The notes under the pieces: generated by a model | What the model was told of the DNA's origin: nothing | Databases searched by the model: none | What the model saw: only the letters and a program-made list of their open reading frames with translations | Assembly: GCF_004363655.1 (NCBI RefSeq) | Contig: NZ_SNZH01000018.1 | Coordinates: 62,001 to 126,000 of the forward strand | Length of the DNA stretch: 64,000 nt | Direction: 5' to 3' | Origin: Tahibacter aquaticus | GTDB lineage: Bacteria; Pseudomonadota; Gammaproteobacteria; Xanthomonadales; Rhodanobacteraceae | Position numbers and translations under genes: made by a program | Shown: positions 24,540 to 33,963 of the stretch, piece after piece | Position numbering within the stretch: the first letter of the stretch is position 1 | Layout: each line of letters starts with the position of its first letter

Positions 24540-25816
24540 ACGGTCGCCAGGGTGATGACAAAGGCCAGCACCACCGCGAGGCTGACCAGCATGCTGTAGC
24601 AGGTGCCGATCACGCTGAACTTGAGAATGGTCATGAACCAGTTCTGCCGATAGACGCGTTTCTGCATCAGTAACAGATACAGCGGAATCCACCAGCTGGC
24701 GGCGACTACCGCCCAGTGCAGCGGTGTTGCCACGACCGGCCAGGTCAGCGCGGCCAGCTCCAGCAGTGCAATCAGCAGCAGGCTTTGCATCAGGAAGGCG
24801 TGGCTGTGCAGCGCCACGATCAGGTGTTCCATGTAGTAGCGGCGCTTGAAGATGAAGAACACCTTCAGCATCAGCGCAAACAGCGGCATCAGCACGAACA
24901 GGGCCTGCGGCAGAACGCCGAACAGCGCGGCAACCACGCGCTTGGGGTCGGTGCGCAGCAGTTTGCCGTTCTCGATGAACTTGCCAATCATCTCGTTGAA
25001 CTTGGCGTTGCCCGCCTCGGGCAGCCAGTCGATCGTGACCGGGTTGGTCTTGGGATCCCAGTTCGAGCCGTTGAAATTGAAGCCGATCTGGTTCTGCTTC
25101 TCGACCGGGATTGCCGGTGGCTCCGGCGGCTGTGGCTCGCCCGGATCTGCCGGAACTGCCGGCACGGCCGGCGGCTGCACAGTCCCCCATTCGCCGTCCG
25201 GCAGCGGCGGTGGCGGTGGCGGCAGGCCGAGGGCCTTGGCGTCCTGCACTTTCCTCAGATAGTCCAGCCGCTCCTGCGCCTGCTTGCGGATCTCGTCGCG
25301 GGCTTTTTCGATCTCCGCGCGTGCCTCGGCCGGCATCATGCCGTGGCGGGTTGCCTGGTCGATGCCCTTCAGCGCTTCGTCGCGGTAGCGCAGCACGTTT
25401 TCCGGCGTGGTTGCCTCGGCGATGGAGTCGCCGCCGAACTTGAGCCAGGTGCTGGCGCTGTTGGTCAGCCCGCTGCGGTCGGCGGCGAACTGGGTGACCA
25501 GGAACGCGACGATGGTCAGGAAGAAGAACAGCCGGAACGGCGTGACATAGCGCTGGCGCCGGCCGATGAAGTATTCGGTGGTGAGAAACCCGGGCTTGAG
25601 GTAGAGCGGGCCTATCGTGCGCAGGATGCGCGAATCGATATTGAATACGCTGTCGATCACGTCGGCGGTCAGGCCCGACAGCGGCCGGATCATGCCCTTC
25701 AGCGGCTGGCCGCAGTGATGGCAGTACTCGCCCTGCAAGGCGACGCCGCAGTTGGCGCAGGGTGTTGCTGCCGGAAGCGCCGGTCCGGGCGCAGTGGGTT
25801 TGGCGGAATCGTTCAT
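24536..25816 (-). CDS. DUF3667 family membrane protein with N-terminal zinc ribbon
   Basis: A 426-residue protein. Residues 18-40 form a short zinc ribbon (CANCGVALQGEYCHHCGQ). A first hydrophobic helix follows around 95-112 (FRLFFFLTIVAFLV), then a proline-rich charged loop (about 125-270, PPPPPPLPDG) and four to five C-terminal membrane segments (about 290-425). This is the DUF3667 (zinc ribbon plus TM) layout. Start ATG chosen at 25816; longer readings are upstream shadow. Function unknown. Confidence 0.83.
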   Translation of the reverse strand: MNDSAKPTAPGPALPAATPCANCGVALQGEYCHHCGQPLKGMIRPLSGLTADVIDSVFNIDSRILRTIGPLYLKPGFLTTEYFIGRRQRYVTPFRLFFFLTIVAFLVTQFAADRSGLTNSASTWLKFGGDSIAEATTPENVLRYRDEALKGIDQATRHGMMPAEARAEIEKARDEIRKQAQERLDYLRKVQDAKALGLPPPPPPLPDGEWGTVQPPAVPAVPADPGEPQPPEPPAIPVEKQNQIGFNFNGSNWDPKTNPVTIDWLPEAGNAKFNEMIGKFIENGKLLRTDPKRVVAALFGVLPQALFVLMPLFALMLKVFFIFKRRYYMEHLIVALHSHAFLMQSLLLIALLELAALTWPVVATPLHWAVVAASWWIPLYLLLMQKRVYRQNWFMTILKFSVIGTCYSMLVSLAVVLAFVITLATV

Positions 25817-25973
25817 TGCTGGCGGCTGTTCATGCAGGGCGGATTGACGCGGAAGTATGGCGCATCGCCGCGGCAAGTGAACGGCGTGCGGCGAGCTTGC
25901 CGCCGGCTGCCTCACTTCCGTTTTACCCGCGCCTGCTAGACTGTGCGGTCGCCCGTTTCCCTGATCGTGCTGC

Positions 25974-27383
25974 ATGGCTTCTTTCGACCGACAACGCCTC
26001 TGGCACGAACTCGCCGCCACCGTCCTGCTGGCCCTGCCCCTGGTGGCCGGACAGCTCAGCGGCGTGGGCATGACCGTGATCGACACCATGCTCGCCGGCC
26101 ATCTGAACGCGCATACCCTGGGTGCAGTGTCGGTAGGCGCAAATTTCTGGGTACTGGCCTATGTGGCCGCGCTGGGCGTGACCATGGCCTTGTCGCCCTC
26201 GGTAGCCCAGATCAAGGGCGCGCAGCGCTACGACGAGATCGGCCCGCTGTTCCGCCAGGCGCTGTGGCTGGCGGCAATGATGGGTGTCGTGCTGTTTTTC
26301 GCCGTACGCGTGGTGGTGGTGCATTTCCTCGAATGGATAGGCGTCGATCCGACCCTGCGCGGTGACGCCCAAGCCTTCGTGCGGGCCATTTCCTGGGGCG
26401 CCCCGGCGCAATGCGGCTATTTCGCCCTGCGCGGTGTCAGCGAAGGTTATGGCCTGACCCGGCCGACCATGTATTTCGGCCTGCTTGGCCTGGCCCTGCT
26501 GGCGCCGATAGGCTGGGCGCTGATGTACGGCAAGCTGGGTTTTCCGCCGATGGGCGCCGAGGGCTGCGGCATTGCCACCGCCCTGGTGCTGTGGCTGCAG
26601 TTCTTCGCCCTGCTGGCCTGGCTGCGCTGGCGGCCGCAATACCGCCCGCTGAACCTGTTCGCCCGCTGGGAAAAGCCGAACTGGGGCGAGATCGGCCAGT
26701 TGCTGCGCATTGGCGTGCCGATGGGCGTGGCCATCTTCATGGAAGCCAGCCTGTTCGCCGTGGTCGCGCTGATCCTGGCCGGCCTGGGCGAGAACACGGC
26801 CTCGGCGCACCAGATTGCGCTGAATGTCTCGGCGGTCTGCTTCATGGTGCCGCTGGGCCTGGCCCTGGCCATCACCGTACGTGTCGGCCATGCGGTCGGC
26901 GCCAACGACGAGCGCGGCGTGCGCTATGCCGGCTATGCCGGCATTGCCCTGTGCCTGGTGACCCAGTTCGTTTCCGCTGGCGCCATGTTGCTCGTGCCCG
27001 AACGTATCGCCGCGCTGTATACCAGCGATGCGGCGGTGATCGCGCTGGCCGCGCAGCTGTTGATCCTGGCAGGCCTGTTCCAGTTTTCCGATGGCATCCA
27101 GGTTGCCTCCAACGGCGCCTTGCGCGGGTTGAAGGACACGCGCCTGCCCATGCTGATCACGGTGTTCGCTTACTGGGGCATCGGCATGCCGGTGGGCTGG
27201 TACCTGGCCTTCCGCCAGGGCTTCGGCGCGCGCGGCATGTGGATGGGCCTGATCGCCGGACTGTCGGTCGCGGCCGTACTGCTGTTCCTGCGCTTTCATC
27301 GCCAGGCCCGGCGCGGCCGCTGGCAGGGCGCGCCACTGGCGGCAGGGGATTCCCTTTCCGATCCGCGCCACAATGTGCATTGA
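25974..27383 (+). CDS. MATE family multidrug efflux transporter
   Basis: A 469-residue inner-membrane antiporter with twelve predicted membrane segments in two MatE halves. The N-terminal half reads ATVLLALPLVAGQLSGVGMTVIDTMLAGHLNAHTLGAVSVG, and the second half MGVAIFMEASLFAVVALILAGLG. This is NorM/MdtK-like: such pumps export cationic drugs in exchange for Na+ or H+. Divergent from the DUF3667 gene, with 157 bp between them. Confidence 0.92.
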   Translation: MASFDRQRLWHELAATVLLALPLVAGQLSGVGMTVIDTMLAGHLNAHTLGAVSVGANFWVLAYVAALGVTMALSPSVAQIKGAQRYDEIGPLFRQALWLAAMMGVVLFFAVRVVVVHFLEWIGVDPTLRGDAQAFVRAISWGAPAQCGYFALRGVSEGYGLTRPTMYFGLLGLALLAPIGWALMYGKLGFPPMGAEGCGIATALVLWLQFFALLAWLRWRPQYRPLNLFARWEKPNWGEIGQLLRIGVPMGVAIFMEASLFAVVALILAGLGENTASAHQIALNVSAVCFMVPLGLALAITVRVGHAVGANDERGVRYAGYAGIALCLVTQFVSAGAMLLVPERIAALYTSDAAVIALAAQLLILAGLFQFSDGIQVASNGALRGLKDTRLPMLITVFAYWGIGMPVGWYLAFRQGFGARGMWMGLIAGLSVAAVLLFLRFHRQARRGRWQGAPLAAGDSLSDPRHNVH

Positions 27384-27431
27384 CCCGCCGCGTCTGCGCG
27401 GCAACCTCGACTTGGCAATCTGGAGACTGCA

Positions 27432-29288
27432 ATGACGGAGCGTAAGCCCGGTCCCCTGCGGCGGTTCTTTGTCGGCATCTGGGATGCGATCAACTTCACC
27501 CGGCGGCTGGTGTTCAACCTGATCTTTCTGTTCGTGCTGCTGGTCTTCCTGATCGCGCTGTCGAGCAAGGCGCCGGTGATCGAACCGCGTACTGCCCTGG
27601 TGCTGGAACTCAAGGGCGACCTGGTCGAGCAATACCGTGCCGATGCGGGTTCGCGCGCGCTGGAACGCATGCTCGGCAACAAGACCAGCGAGATCCAGCT
27701 GCGCGACGTGATCGACGTCATCGGCCGCGCCGCGAAAGACCCGAACATCGAACGCATCGTGCTGATGGCCGACGATCTGCGTGGCGCCGGCGTCGCCTCG
27801 CTGATGGAGATCGGCACCGCGCTGGAACGCTTCCGCGCCGAGGGCAAGGGCAAGGAAGTCATCGCGGTTTCCGACGGCATGACGCAGATGCCGTATTTCC
27901 TCGCCTCGCATGCGGACCAGATCCTGCTGCACCCGGACGGCGCGGTGCTGCTGAACGGTTTCTCCAGTTATCGCGGCTACTACAAGGATCTGCTCGACAA
28001 GCTCGCCGTCACCGTACACCTGTTCCGCGTCGGCGAATTCAAATCGGCGGCCGAGCCCTACATCCTCAACGGCGCCTCGACCGAAGCACGCCAGGCCGAC
28101 CTGTACTGGCTGGACGGCCTGTGGCAGACCTGGCTCGGCGAAGTCGCCGGCCGGCGCAAGCTGGAAGCCAAGGCGATCCAGAACGGCATCGAGATACTGC
28201 CCGAGGCGATCGAGGACGCCCAGGGCGACATGGCCAAGATCGCGCTCACCTCGCATCTGGTCGACCAGCTCGCCACGCGCGACCAGGCGCGGGAAATCCT
28301 CATCGCCAAGGGCGTGGAGGACAAGGCCAAGCACAGCTTCCGCCAGGTCCACTGGCGCGATTACCAGGCCATGCTGCGCAGTTCCAGCCTGCCCGACCTG
28401 CGCGCTTCCGTCGCCGTCATCGTGGCCGAAGGCGAGATCGTCGGCGGCGAACAGACGGCGGGTACGGTCGGTGGCGAATCCACTGCGGCACTGCTGCGCG
28501 AGGCGCGCGAGGACGACAACGTCAAGGCCGTGGTGCTGCGCGTGAATTCGCCCGGCGGCGAAGTGTTCGCGTCCGAGCAGATCCGCCGCGAAGTGGAACT
28601 GATCAAGCAGGCCGGCAAGCCGGTGATCGCCTCGATGGGCGACGTGGCTGCCTCGGGCGGCTACTGGATTTCCATGAACGCCGACGAGATATTCGCCCAG
28701 CCGGCGACCATAACCGGCTCCATCGGCATCTTCGGCCTGTTCGTGAATATCCCGGCCACGCTGGAGAAGATCGGCGTGCATACCGACGGCGTCGGTACCA
28801 CGCCGTTCGCGGCGGCGCTGGACCCGCGCCTGCCGCTGGATCCGGCCGTGGGCAAGGTGATCCAGTCGATCATTGAAAAAGGCTATCGCGATTTCATCGG
28901 CCGTGTGGCCAGCGCCCGCGGCAAGGAACCGGCACAGATCGACGAGATCGCCCGCGGCCGCGTCTGGACCGGTCGCCAGGCGCTGGAGCGCGGCCTGGTC
29001 GACAAGCTCGGCGGACTCGATGCCGCGGTGGCCGCCGCCGCGGAGAAGGCCAAGCTGGGCAGCGATTTCCAGACGCGCTACGTGGAAAAGACGCCGGGTG
29101 CGTTCGAGCAGTTCCTGCTGAACATGAGCGAAAGCGCGAGTGCGCAGGCCCTGGCGCGGATCGAGGTGCTGCGTCCCGAGGCGATGCTGCTCGACGACGC
29201 CGACCTGCAGCGCCCCTTGCGCCTGTTGCGCAATGTGCATTCCGGCAAGCCGGCCATATTTGCCTATTGCTTCTGCGAAGTGCGCTGA
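27432..29288 (+). CDS. sppA: Signal peptide peptidase SppA, 67-kDa type (S49)
   Basis: Membrane-anchored serine protease that degrades cleaved signal peptides. The 618-residue length is that of the two-domain E. coli-type enzyme. A membrane anchor lies at about residues 26-46. The two halves each supply part of the Ser/Lys dyad: Lys204 (GEFKSAAEPY) and Ser408 (GDVAASGGYW), close to K209/S409 of E. coli SppA. The ATG follows GGAG with normal spacing, 48 bases after the MATE gene. Confidence 0.95.
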   Translation: MTERKPGPLRRFFVGIWDAINFTRRLVFNLIFLFVLLVFLIALSSKAPVIEPRTALVLELKGDLVEQYRADAGSRALERMLGNKTSEIQLRDVIDVIGRAAKDPNIERIVLMADDLRGAGVASLMEIGTALERFRAEGKGKEVIAVSDGMTQMPYFLASHADQILLHPDGAVLLNGFSSYRGYYKDLLDKLAVTVHLFRVGEFKSAAEPYILNGASTEARQADLYWLDGLWQTWLGEVAGRRKLEAKAIQNGIEILPEAIEDAQGDMAKIALTSHLVDQLATRDQAREILIAKGVEDKAKHSFRQVHWRDYQAMLRSSSLPDLRASVAVIVAEGEIVGGEQTAGTVGGESTAALLREAREDDNVKAVVLRVNSPGGEVFASEQIRREVELIKQAGKPVIASMGDVAASGGYWISMNADEIFAQPATITGSIGIFGLFVNIPATLEKIGVHTDGVGTTPFAAALDPRLPLDPAVGKVIQSIIEKGYRDFIGRVASARGKEPAQIDEIARGRVWTGRQALERGLVDKLGGLDAAVAAAAEKAKLGSDFQTRYVEKTPGAFEQFLLNMSESASAQALARIEVLRPEAMLLDDADLQRPLRLLRNVHSGKPAIFAYCFCEVR

Positions 29289-29326
29289 GCCTGACACTGC
29301 CGGGCCGGGGATGCCCCCGGTCCGGT

Positions 29327-30079
29327 CTACGCGCGGTCGATGCGCTCTGCGCCGTGGCGCTGCAGTGCCTCCACCATCACCTGTTCCAGCGAGTTGTCCG
29401 CATCGTGGCGGATCGCATCGAGTGCGGCGGTATTCCAGTCCTGTACCAGCTTGCCGCCGAGCAGCAGCACGGCGCGGCTGATGAAGCGTTCCGCCACTTC
29501 CAGCGCATGCGTGGCGAGCAGCACGGCGCAACCCTGGTCGCGGGTAAGCCTTACCAGGTGCTGCTTGAGGGCGAAGGCGCTGAGCGGGTCCAGCCCGTTC
29601 ATGGGTTCGTCCAGCACGATCAACGGCGGCTCGCCGATCAGGCCGAGCAGAATGCCGAGTTTCTGCCGCGTGCCCAGCGAGTAGCTCTGTACTTCGCGAT
29701 CCAGCCAGGTATCGAAGGCGAGTTCCTGCGCCAGGGCCAGCGTCGCCGCCGGAATGGCAGCGAGATTGCGCGCGCCGGCAAACAGCTCCAGGCACTGGCG
29801 GCCGCTGAGCAGTGGCGGCAGCAGGGTCGGATCGACCGCGAAGCCGAGTTTCTGCTTGGCACCCATCGGATCGCTGGACATCACTGCGCCTGCGATGACG
29901 ACCTGGCCTGACTGCGGCGCGAGGATGCCGGCCAGGCAGCGCAGCAAGGTGGTCTTGCCCGATCCGTTAGGCCCGATCAGTGCAACGAATTCACCGCCTT
30001 CGATGGCCAGATCCAGTCCGTCGAGCACGCGATGCTGGCCGTAGCTGTGAACCAGGCCGGCAATTTCCAGGGCAGCCAT
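29327..30079 (-). CDS. ABC transporter ATP-binding protein
   Basis: A 250-residue ABC ATPase: Walker A GPNGSGKTT (residues 36-44), signature in QSYSLGTRQKLGILLGLIG, Walker B LIVLDEPMNGLDP and the switch His in LLATHALE. It resembles ATPases of two-gene ABC-2-type exporters such as CcmA/NatA-like. The start overlaps the stop of the upstream membrane-protein gene (TGATG), so they form a pair. Substrate unknown. Confidence 0.9.
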   Translation of the reverse strand: MAALEIAGLVHSYGQHRVLDGLDLAIEGGEFVALIGPNGSGKTTLLRCLAGILAPQSGQVVIAGAVMSSDPMGAKQKLGFAVDPTLLPPLLSGRQCLELFAGARNLAAIPAATLALAQELAFDTWLDREVQSYSLGTRQKLGILLGLIGEPPLIVLDEPMNGLDPLSAFALKQHLVRLTRDQGCAVLLATHALEVAERFISRAVLLLGGKLVQDWNTAALDAIRHDADNSLEQVMVEALQRHGAERIDRA

Positions 30080-31224
30080 CAAATACTCCGGGCAACGACG
30101 TAGTGGCGCGCAATCAGCGCCAGGGCAAGGACCAGCGCCAGCGGCACGAACTGCGTAGCCAGTGCCAGCAGCAGGCAGGTTTCGGCAATCGCGCGGCTGC
30201 GTGCCAGATACGGGCGGTGGCGATAGCGCCAGCACAGGCTCAGCGACAAGGCACTGCCCAGCCCCAGCGCCAGCACGTAGCCCAGCGCCACCGGCCAGCG
30301 CGCCGCCTGCAGCAGCAGGCCGGCGGCGCCGGACGTGGCCGTGCAGGCAAACGCGAACAGCGGATAGCGCAGCGTGGCCGCGGCAAAACGCGGAAACGGC
30401 AAGGGCAGGGCGGCGAAGGTCTGGCTGGCGCGCACGATGGTGTTTTCGCTCGCCCGCAAGGCCAGTCCGTACCAGATCAGGCCCACGCCCAGCGCCGCAA
30501 AGGCGATCAGCGGCAGCAGCGGCATGCCCATGGGCACCAGCAGGCCCAGCGCGCCGATCTGCCAGGCACGGCCGCCGGAACGCCAGCGCCGCACCGTTTC
30601 GCGTCGCTGCCAATCGGGCAGATTGTGCAATTGTGGATGATCCAGCCAGGGCAGGCGCAGCAGGGCGGCGCTGGAATGCGCTTGCGTGCGCCTGCTGCCG
30701 CCACTGTGCTGGCGGCTGCGCAGGGCGGCGAAGAATCCGGCCGAGGCTCCCAGCCACAGCCCGGCGCTGGCCGTGGCCGCCAGCGGCATCAGCCATTCGG
30801 TGGAGCGGCGCGACAGCACGACGATGCCCAGCAGCACGGCCAGTACGATGGCATTGGCGAACACGGTCTGCAGCAGCGCATGCAGGCGCAGGCTGCGCTG
30901 CGTTGCCGCGGCCGGTATCGGCATCGCGCCCCACCAGCCCAGGCGCAACTCCTGCAACAGCTCGACGGTGGAGCTGCGCCCCATGGCGAAACCGAATGCG
31001 GCAAAGGCTAGGCCTATCGCCAGCGGCTGTTGCACGATCAGGCGCAGCAACAGGCCTATGCGGTCGCCGTCGATACGGCTCAACGCGGCCGCAGCGATGG
31101 CCAGCAAGGCAGCGCCGGCGAGCAGATGGAACAGGGTCTGCGGCCAGTGGCGCAGGGCCAGGCGCAGGCGATTGCCGGCGACCAGGCGGCTCTGTTGCAG
31201 GCGCGGATGAAAATAGGCGGGCAT
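30079..31224 (-). CDS. Putative ABC transporter permease partner
   Basis: A 381-residue polytopic membrane protein with about nine to ten hydrophobic segments, starting at residue 30. It has no close family match that I can name. Start ATG at 31224 was chosen because the frame further upstream loses coding character and no better start is seen. Overlaps the ATP-binding gene by one base, so it is most likely the membrane subunit of that exporter. Substrate unknown. Confidence 0.7.
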   Translation of the reverse strand: MPAYFHPRLQQSRLVAGNRLRLALRHWPQTLFHLLAGAALLAIAAAALSRIDGDRIGLLLRLIVQQPLAIGLAFAAFGFAMGRSSTVELLQELRLGWWGAMPIPAAATQRSLRLHALLQTVFANAIVLAVLLGIVVLSRRSTEWLMPLAATASAGLWLGASAGFFAALRSRQHSGGSRRTQAHSSAALLRLPWLDHPQLHNLPDWQRRETVRRWRSGGRAWQIGALGLLVPMGMPLLPLIAFAALGVGLIWYGLALRASENTIVRASQTFAALPLPFPRFAAATLRYPLFAFACTATSGAAGLLLQAARWPVALGYVLALGLGSALSLSLCWRYRHRPYLARSRAIAETCLLLALATQFVPLALVLALALIARHYVVARSI

Positions 31225-31296
31225 TGTGCGAGTGTGCGCACACGCCCCGGCGCGCGGCATGGGCCACGAGTTGGGTTGTCTTTGGCAGGGATTGCG

Positions 31297-31941
31297 ATGA
31301 ACCCCACTGCGCATTTGAGCCTGGCCACGCTGCCGCCCGAGATGCTCGCCGACCTGCGCGCGCACTACGCCCAGCCGCCCCGCGCCTACCACAATTTCGA
31401 GCATGTGCAGGAAGTGCTGGCCCAGTTCGCCGCCGTAGCCGCCGGGCCGGGCTGGCAGCAGCCCGACGAAGTCGTGCTGGCCCTGCTCTATCACGACGCC
31501 ATCTACGAAGCCGGCCGCAAGGACAACGAAGCGCGCAGCGCCGAACTGGCCGCTGCGGCGATTGCGCGGTGGCTGCCGGCACAGGCCGTCGATGCGCAGC
31601 GTGTGCAGCAGCTGATCCTGCTGACCGCCAGCCACGGCCATCTGGCCGGAGAGTCGCTCGATGCCGATGCGGCGCTGTTCGTCGATTGCGACATGGCCAT
31701 CCTGGCGGCGTCGGCCGAACGCTTCGATGCCTACGATCGCGAGATTGCGCAGGAATATCGCGGCAAGCTGCCGCAATGGATGTTTCGCCACTACCGACGG
31801 CGCTTTCTGCGCGGCCTGCTCGATTCCGCAGCGATCTACGTTTCGCCCTGGTTCCGCGAGCGGTGCGAGGCGGCGGCGCGGGCGAATATCGCGCGTTGCC
31901 TGGCCGGGCGCAGCGCGTTGAAGTCCAGCGCCGGGCGCTGA
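31297..31941 (+). CDS. HD-domain protein
   Basis: A 214-residue probable metal-dependent phosphohydrolase-like protein. The His of YHNFEHV (residues 32-37) and the His-Asp pair in ALLYHDAIYEA (about 64-74), with a later Asp in LFVDCDMAILA, fit the HD superfamily. This is the family often misnamed NMDA receptor NMDAR2C-like in databases. Divergent from the ABC permease gene, 72 bp apart. Substrate unknown. Confidence 0.8.
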   Translation: MNPTAHLSLATLPPEMLADLRAHYAQPPRAYHNFEHVQEVLAQFAAVAAGPGWQQPDEVVLALLYHDAIYEAGRKDNEARSAELAAAAIARWLPAQAVDAQRVQQLILLTASHGHLAGESLDADAALFVDCDMAILAASAERFDAYDREIAQEYRGKLPQWMFRHYRRRFLRGLLDSAAIYVSPWFRERCEAAARANIARCLAGRSALKSSAGR

Positions 31942-32082
31942 CGCGGTCCGTCCGCGCCAGACGCGCTGCAGGACCATTCCTGCACGCTGCAGCAGAGCCA
32001 TGCGGTGGCCTGCAGCGAGAGGGCTTATAACAATGTGCTGGCGCGCGATCGGCGCGCGCTGCGCTCTGCTACCGTGATTTGC

Positions 32083-32826
32083 ATGAATGAATCCGTTGCC
32101 GGTCCTGCCGCCCTGTGCGATGCGGTAGAACCCGAATTGCTCCGCGTCGGTTTTGCTTTTGTCGACGGCGCCACCTTGCGCACACAGTTGCTGGCCGGCG
32201 GCGCGCTGGACGACTGGGACGCTTTCGCCGCCAGCTGGAACGATCTCGCTGTCGATACCTACATGGCGGACCAGGGCCGTTACCGCCGCCGCCGCCACGC
32301 GGTGTATGCCGCAGTGCCGGGCCAGGCGATCCAGCGCCAGGCTGCGCAGCCGCATTTCCAGACGCTGGAATACAACGTACTCAACGGCGGTATCGCGCGC
32401 TGGTTCCAGCCGGTATCCGAGCATTGGGACGCTGGCCAGTCACTGCCGACGGTATTGCGTTACTGCCGCGGCCTGTTCGAACACCTGGCCGGCGGCCAGC
32501 CGCGCTGGCATATCGAAATCCATCAGTTCCGCATCGAGGCCAAGGCGGGCGAAGCCGGCCTGCCGACGCCCGAAGGCGTGCATCGCGACGGTGTCGACTA
32601 CGTACTGGTGCTGCTGGTCGCGCGGCGCAATATCGCCAGTGGCACGACCACCATCCATGAACCCGGCGGCCGCCTGCTCGGCGAATTCACCCTCGCGCAG
32701 CCCTTCGATGCAGCCCTGGTGGACGATGCGCGCGTCTGCCACGGCGTGACGCCGGTGCAGGCCGTCGACACGTCTTCACCGGCTTATCGCGATGTACTGG
32801 TAGTGACATTCCGGCGCAATGCGTAG
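32083..32826 (+). CDS. 2-oxoglutarate/Fe(II)-dependent dioxygenase family protein
   Basis: A 247-residue protein with a jelly-roll type iron site: His-x-Asp in VHRDGVDYV (about 167-173), a distal His in ARVCHGVTPV, and an Arg in the C-terminal YRDVLVVTFRRN that would bind 2-oxoglutarate. This matches the 2OG-Fe dioxygenase family (PF10014), whose known members hydroxylate free amino acids such as isoleucine. ATG at 32083 chosen; the open frame extends 26 codons upstream. Substrate not predictable. Confidence 0.83.
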   Translation: MNESVAGPAALCDAVEPELLRVGFAFVDGATLRTQLLAGGALDDWDAFAASWNDLAVDTYMADQGRYRRRRHAVYAAVPGQAIQRQAAQPHFQTLEYNVLNGGIARWFQPVSEHWDAGQSLPTVLRYCRGLFEHLAGGQPRWHIEIHQFRIEAKAGEAGLPTPEGVHRDGVDYVLVLLVARRNIASGTTTIHEPGGRLLGEFTLAQPFDAALVDDARVCHGVTPVQAVDTSSPAYRDVLVVTFRRNA

Positions 32827-32901
32827 AGCACGGCAATCCAGTCAAACGCGCTTCAGCCTGGGTTCGCTAGGGTCGCAGCCAATTCTTGCCGGAGTCTTCC
32901 C

Positions 32902-33282
32902 GTGTCGTCTTGCATCAGCGGCCTTTGCGCCGGGCTGCTTGCGCTGGTCGCCGTCGACGGACGCAGCCAGCCGCTTCCACCGTCCCTCCCTCCGCACGAT
33001 TTTTCCTATTCCGTTTATGTCGACATGGCCCGCGCCCATGTCGAGCAGCAGGGCGAACGCGACCTGCTGCAGCGCCTGATCGCGCGCGATCCACAAGGTC
33101 TCCTGATCCGTTTTCCGCCAGGTAGCGAAGCGCGTGTCAGCGTGCATCTGAAAAGCGGCGTCCTGCGTTATGCCGCCGACGACAGGGACGAAGTCCACCT
33201 GCCCGACAAGCGCGAATGGCGTCGCGACAACCCGCGCATCGTGCTGTCGGTGCGCCCGGTGGAACTTGCGCTGGATTTCTAG
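32902..33282 (+). CDS. Hypothetical protein, GTG start
   Basis: A 126-residue protein starting with GTG, with GGAG eight bases before it. A short hydrophobic N-terminus (CAGLLALVAVDGRSQPLPP) may be a weak signal sequence. The rest is charged with a two-strand pattern near the C-terminus (RVSVHLKSGVLRYAADD, PRIVLSVRPVELALDF). I recognise no family. Antisense open frames exist but lack a ribosome site. Moderate confidence that it is a gene. Confidence 0.55.
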   Translation: MSSCISGLCAGLLALVAVDGRSQPLPPSLPPHDFSYSVYVDMARAHVEQQGERDLLQRLIARDPQGLLIRFPPGSEARVSVHLKSGVLRYAADDRDEVHLPDKREWRRDNPRIVLSVRPVELALDF

Positions 33283-33288
33283 GCGCAA

Positions 33289-33392
33289 TGTAGGCGGCGA
33301 TGAGCGCAGCGAATTCCACCGTCGCAGCCCTCACGCAAGCCGCCACGCCAAGCTCCTTGCGGTGCAATTCGCTGTGCTCATCGCACCCTACG
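33289..33392. repeat. Inverted pair of a 32-nt dispersed repeat (copy A)
   Basis: Left arm 33289-33320 and right arm 33361-33392 are inverted copies of a 32-nt sequence (core GCGATGAGC.CAGCGAATT), with 27 of 32 positions matching and a 40-base spacer. The same element occurs at 46.7 and 60.5-60.8 kb. It lies in the gap between two converging genes. REP-like; may also fold into a transcription-ending hairpin. Confidence 0.8.
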
Positions 33393-33415
33393 AAAGCGCT
33401 GTGCCGCGCGTGGTT

Positions 33416-33868
33416 TCAAACCACCATATGCTGCTGTGACGTCCAGCGTCCCAGGCAATCTTCCACTTCGACAAAATGCGCGTAGTGTTTTTTTATCGCC
33501 GCGCGCAGGCGGGGCGAATGATCGCCTTCGGCTTCGTTCTCGAACAGGTCGTGCATCAGGCCGATCACGCGCCGTTCGCGCTCGTGCAGGGCGACCGCCT
33601 GCACTTGTGGATGGCGCGGATCGAACTGATGGCGCAGTTCCTCGTAGCCGAGGTTGGGTGCCAGTGAACGCACCGCGTGGGCCGGCGACGTCTGGAACAG
33701 CAGGCGGGTGGCGACCAGGTCGTCGAGCAGATCGCGCCGGCTGCGTACCGCCAGCGCAAATACGCTGGCGATCTCCGGGTCGCGGATTTCGTCGCAGGCG
33801 AAGGCATAGTATTCGCGGCCTTCGCGCAACATCCGTATCAGCAGCTGGGCATCGTCAAAAGCGCTCAT
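33416..33868 (-). CDS. Four-helix protein, DUF2383-like (ferritin-like)
   Basis: A 150-residue all-helical protein. The first 80 residues (LLIRMLREGREYYAFACDEIRDPEIASVFALAVRSRRDLLDDL) resemble the start of PA2169/DUF2383-type four-helix bundles, which are ferritin-like and often stress-related. The C-terminal part holds several His and Glu residues (HERERRVIGLMHDLFENEAEGDH). No signal peptide. The match is by pattern, so other helical families remain possible. Confidence 0.6.
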   Translation of the reverse strand: MSAFDDAQLLIRMLREGREYYAFACDEIRDPEIASVFALAVRSRRDLLDDLVATRLLFQTSPAHAVRSLAPNLGYEELRHQFDPRHPQVQAVALHERERRVIGLMHDLFENEAEGDHSPRLRAAIKKHYAHFVEVEDCLGRWTSQQHMVV

Positions 33869-33963
33869 GCTTGCGGTCCCTTCGTCGTGCTCGCGGAAAC
33901 GTATCCTTATTCAAGACGCGTTGGCATGTCGTGAGCGGACGGTTAGCTGGCCCGGGATTACCC

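Noticed and set aside
25923..29795. 1290-residue open frame antisense to the MATE and sppA genes
   Set aside because: Composition is typical of mirror frames (Gln/Arg/His-rich), and both opposite genes are secure.
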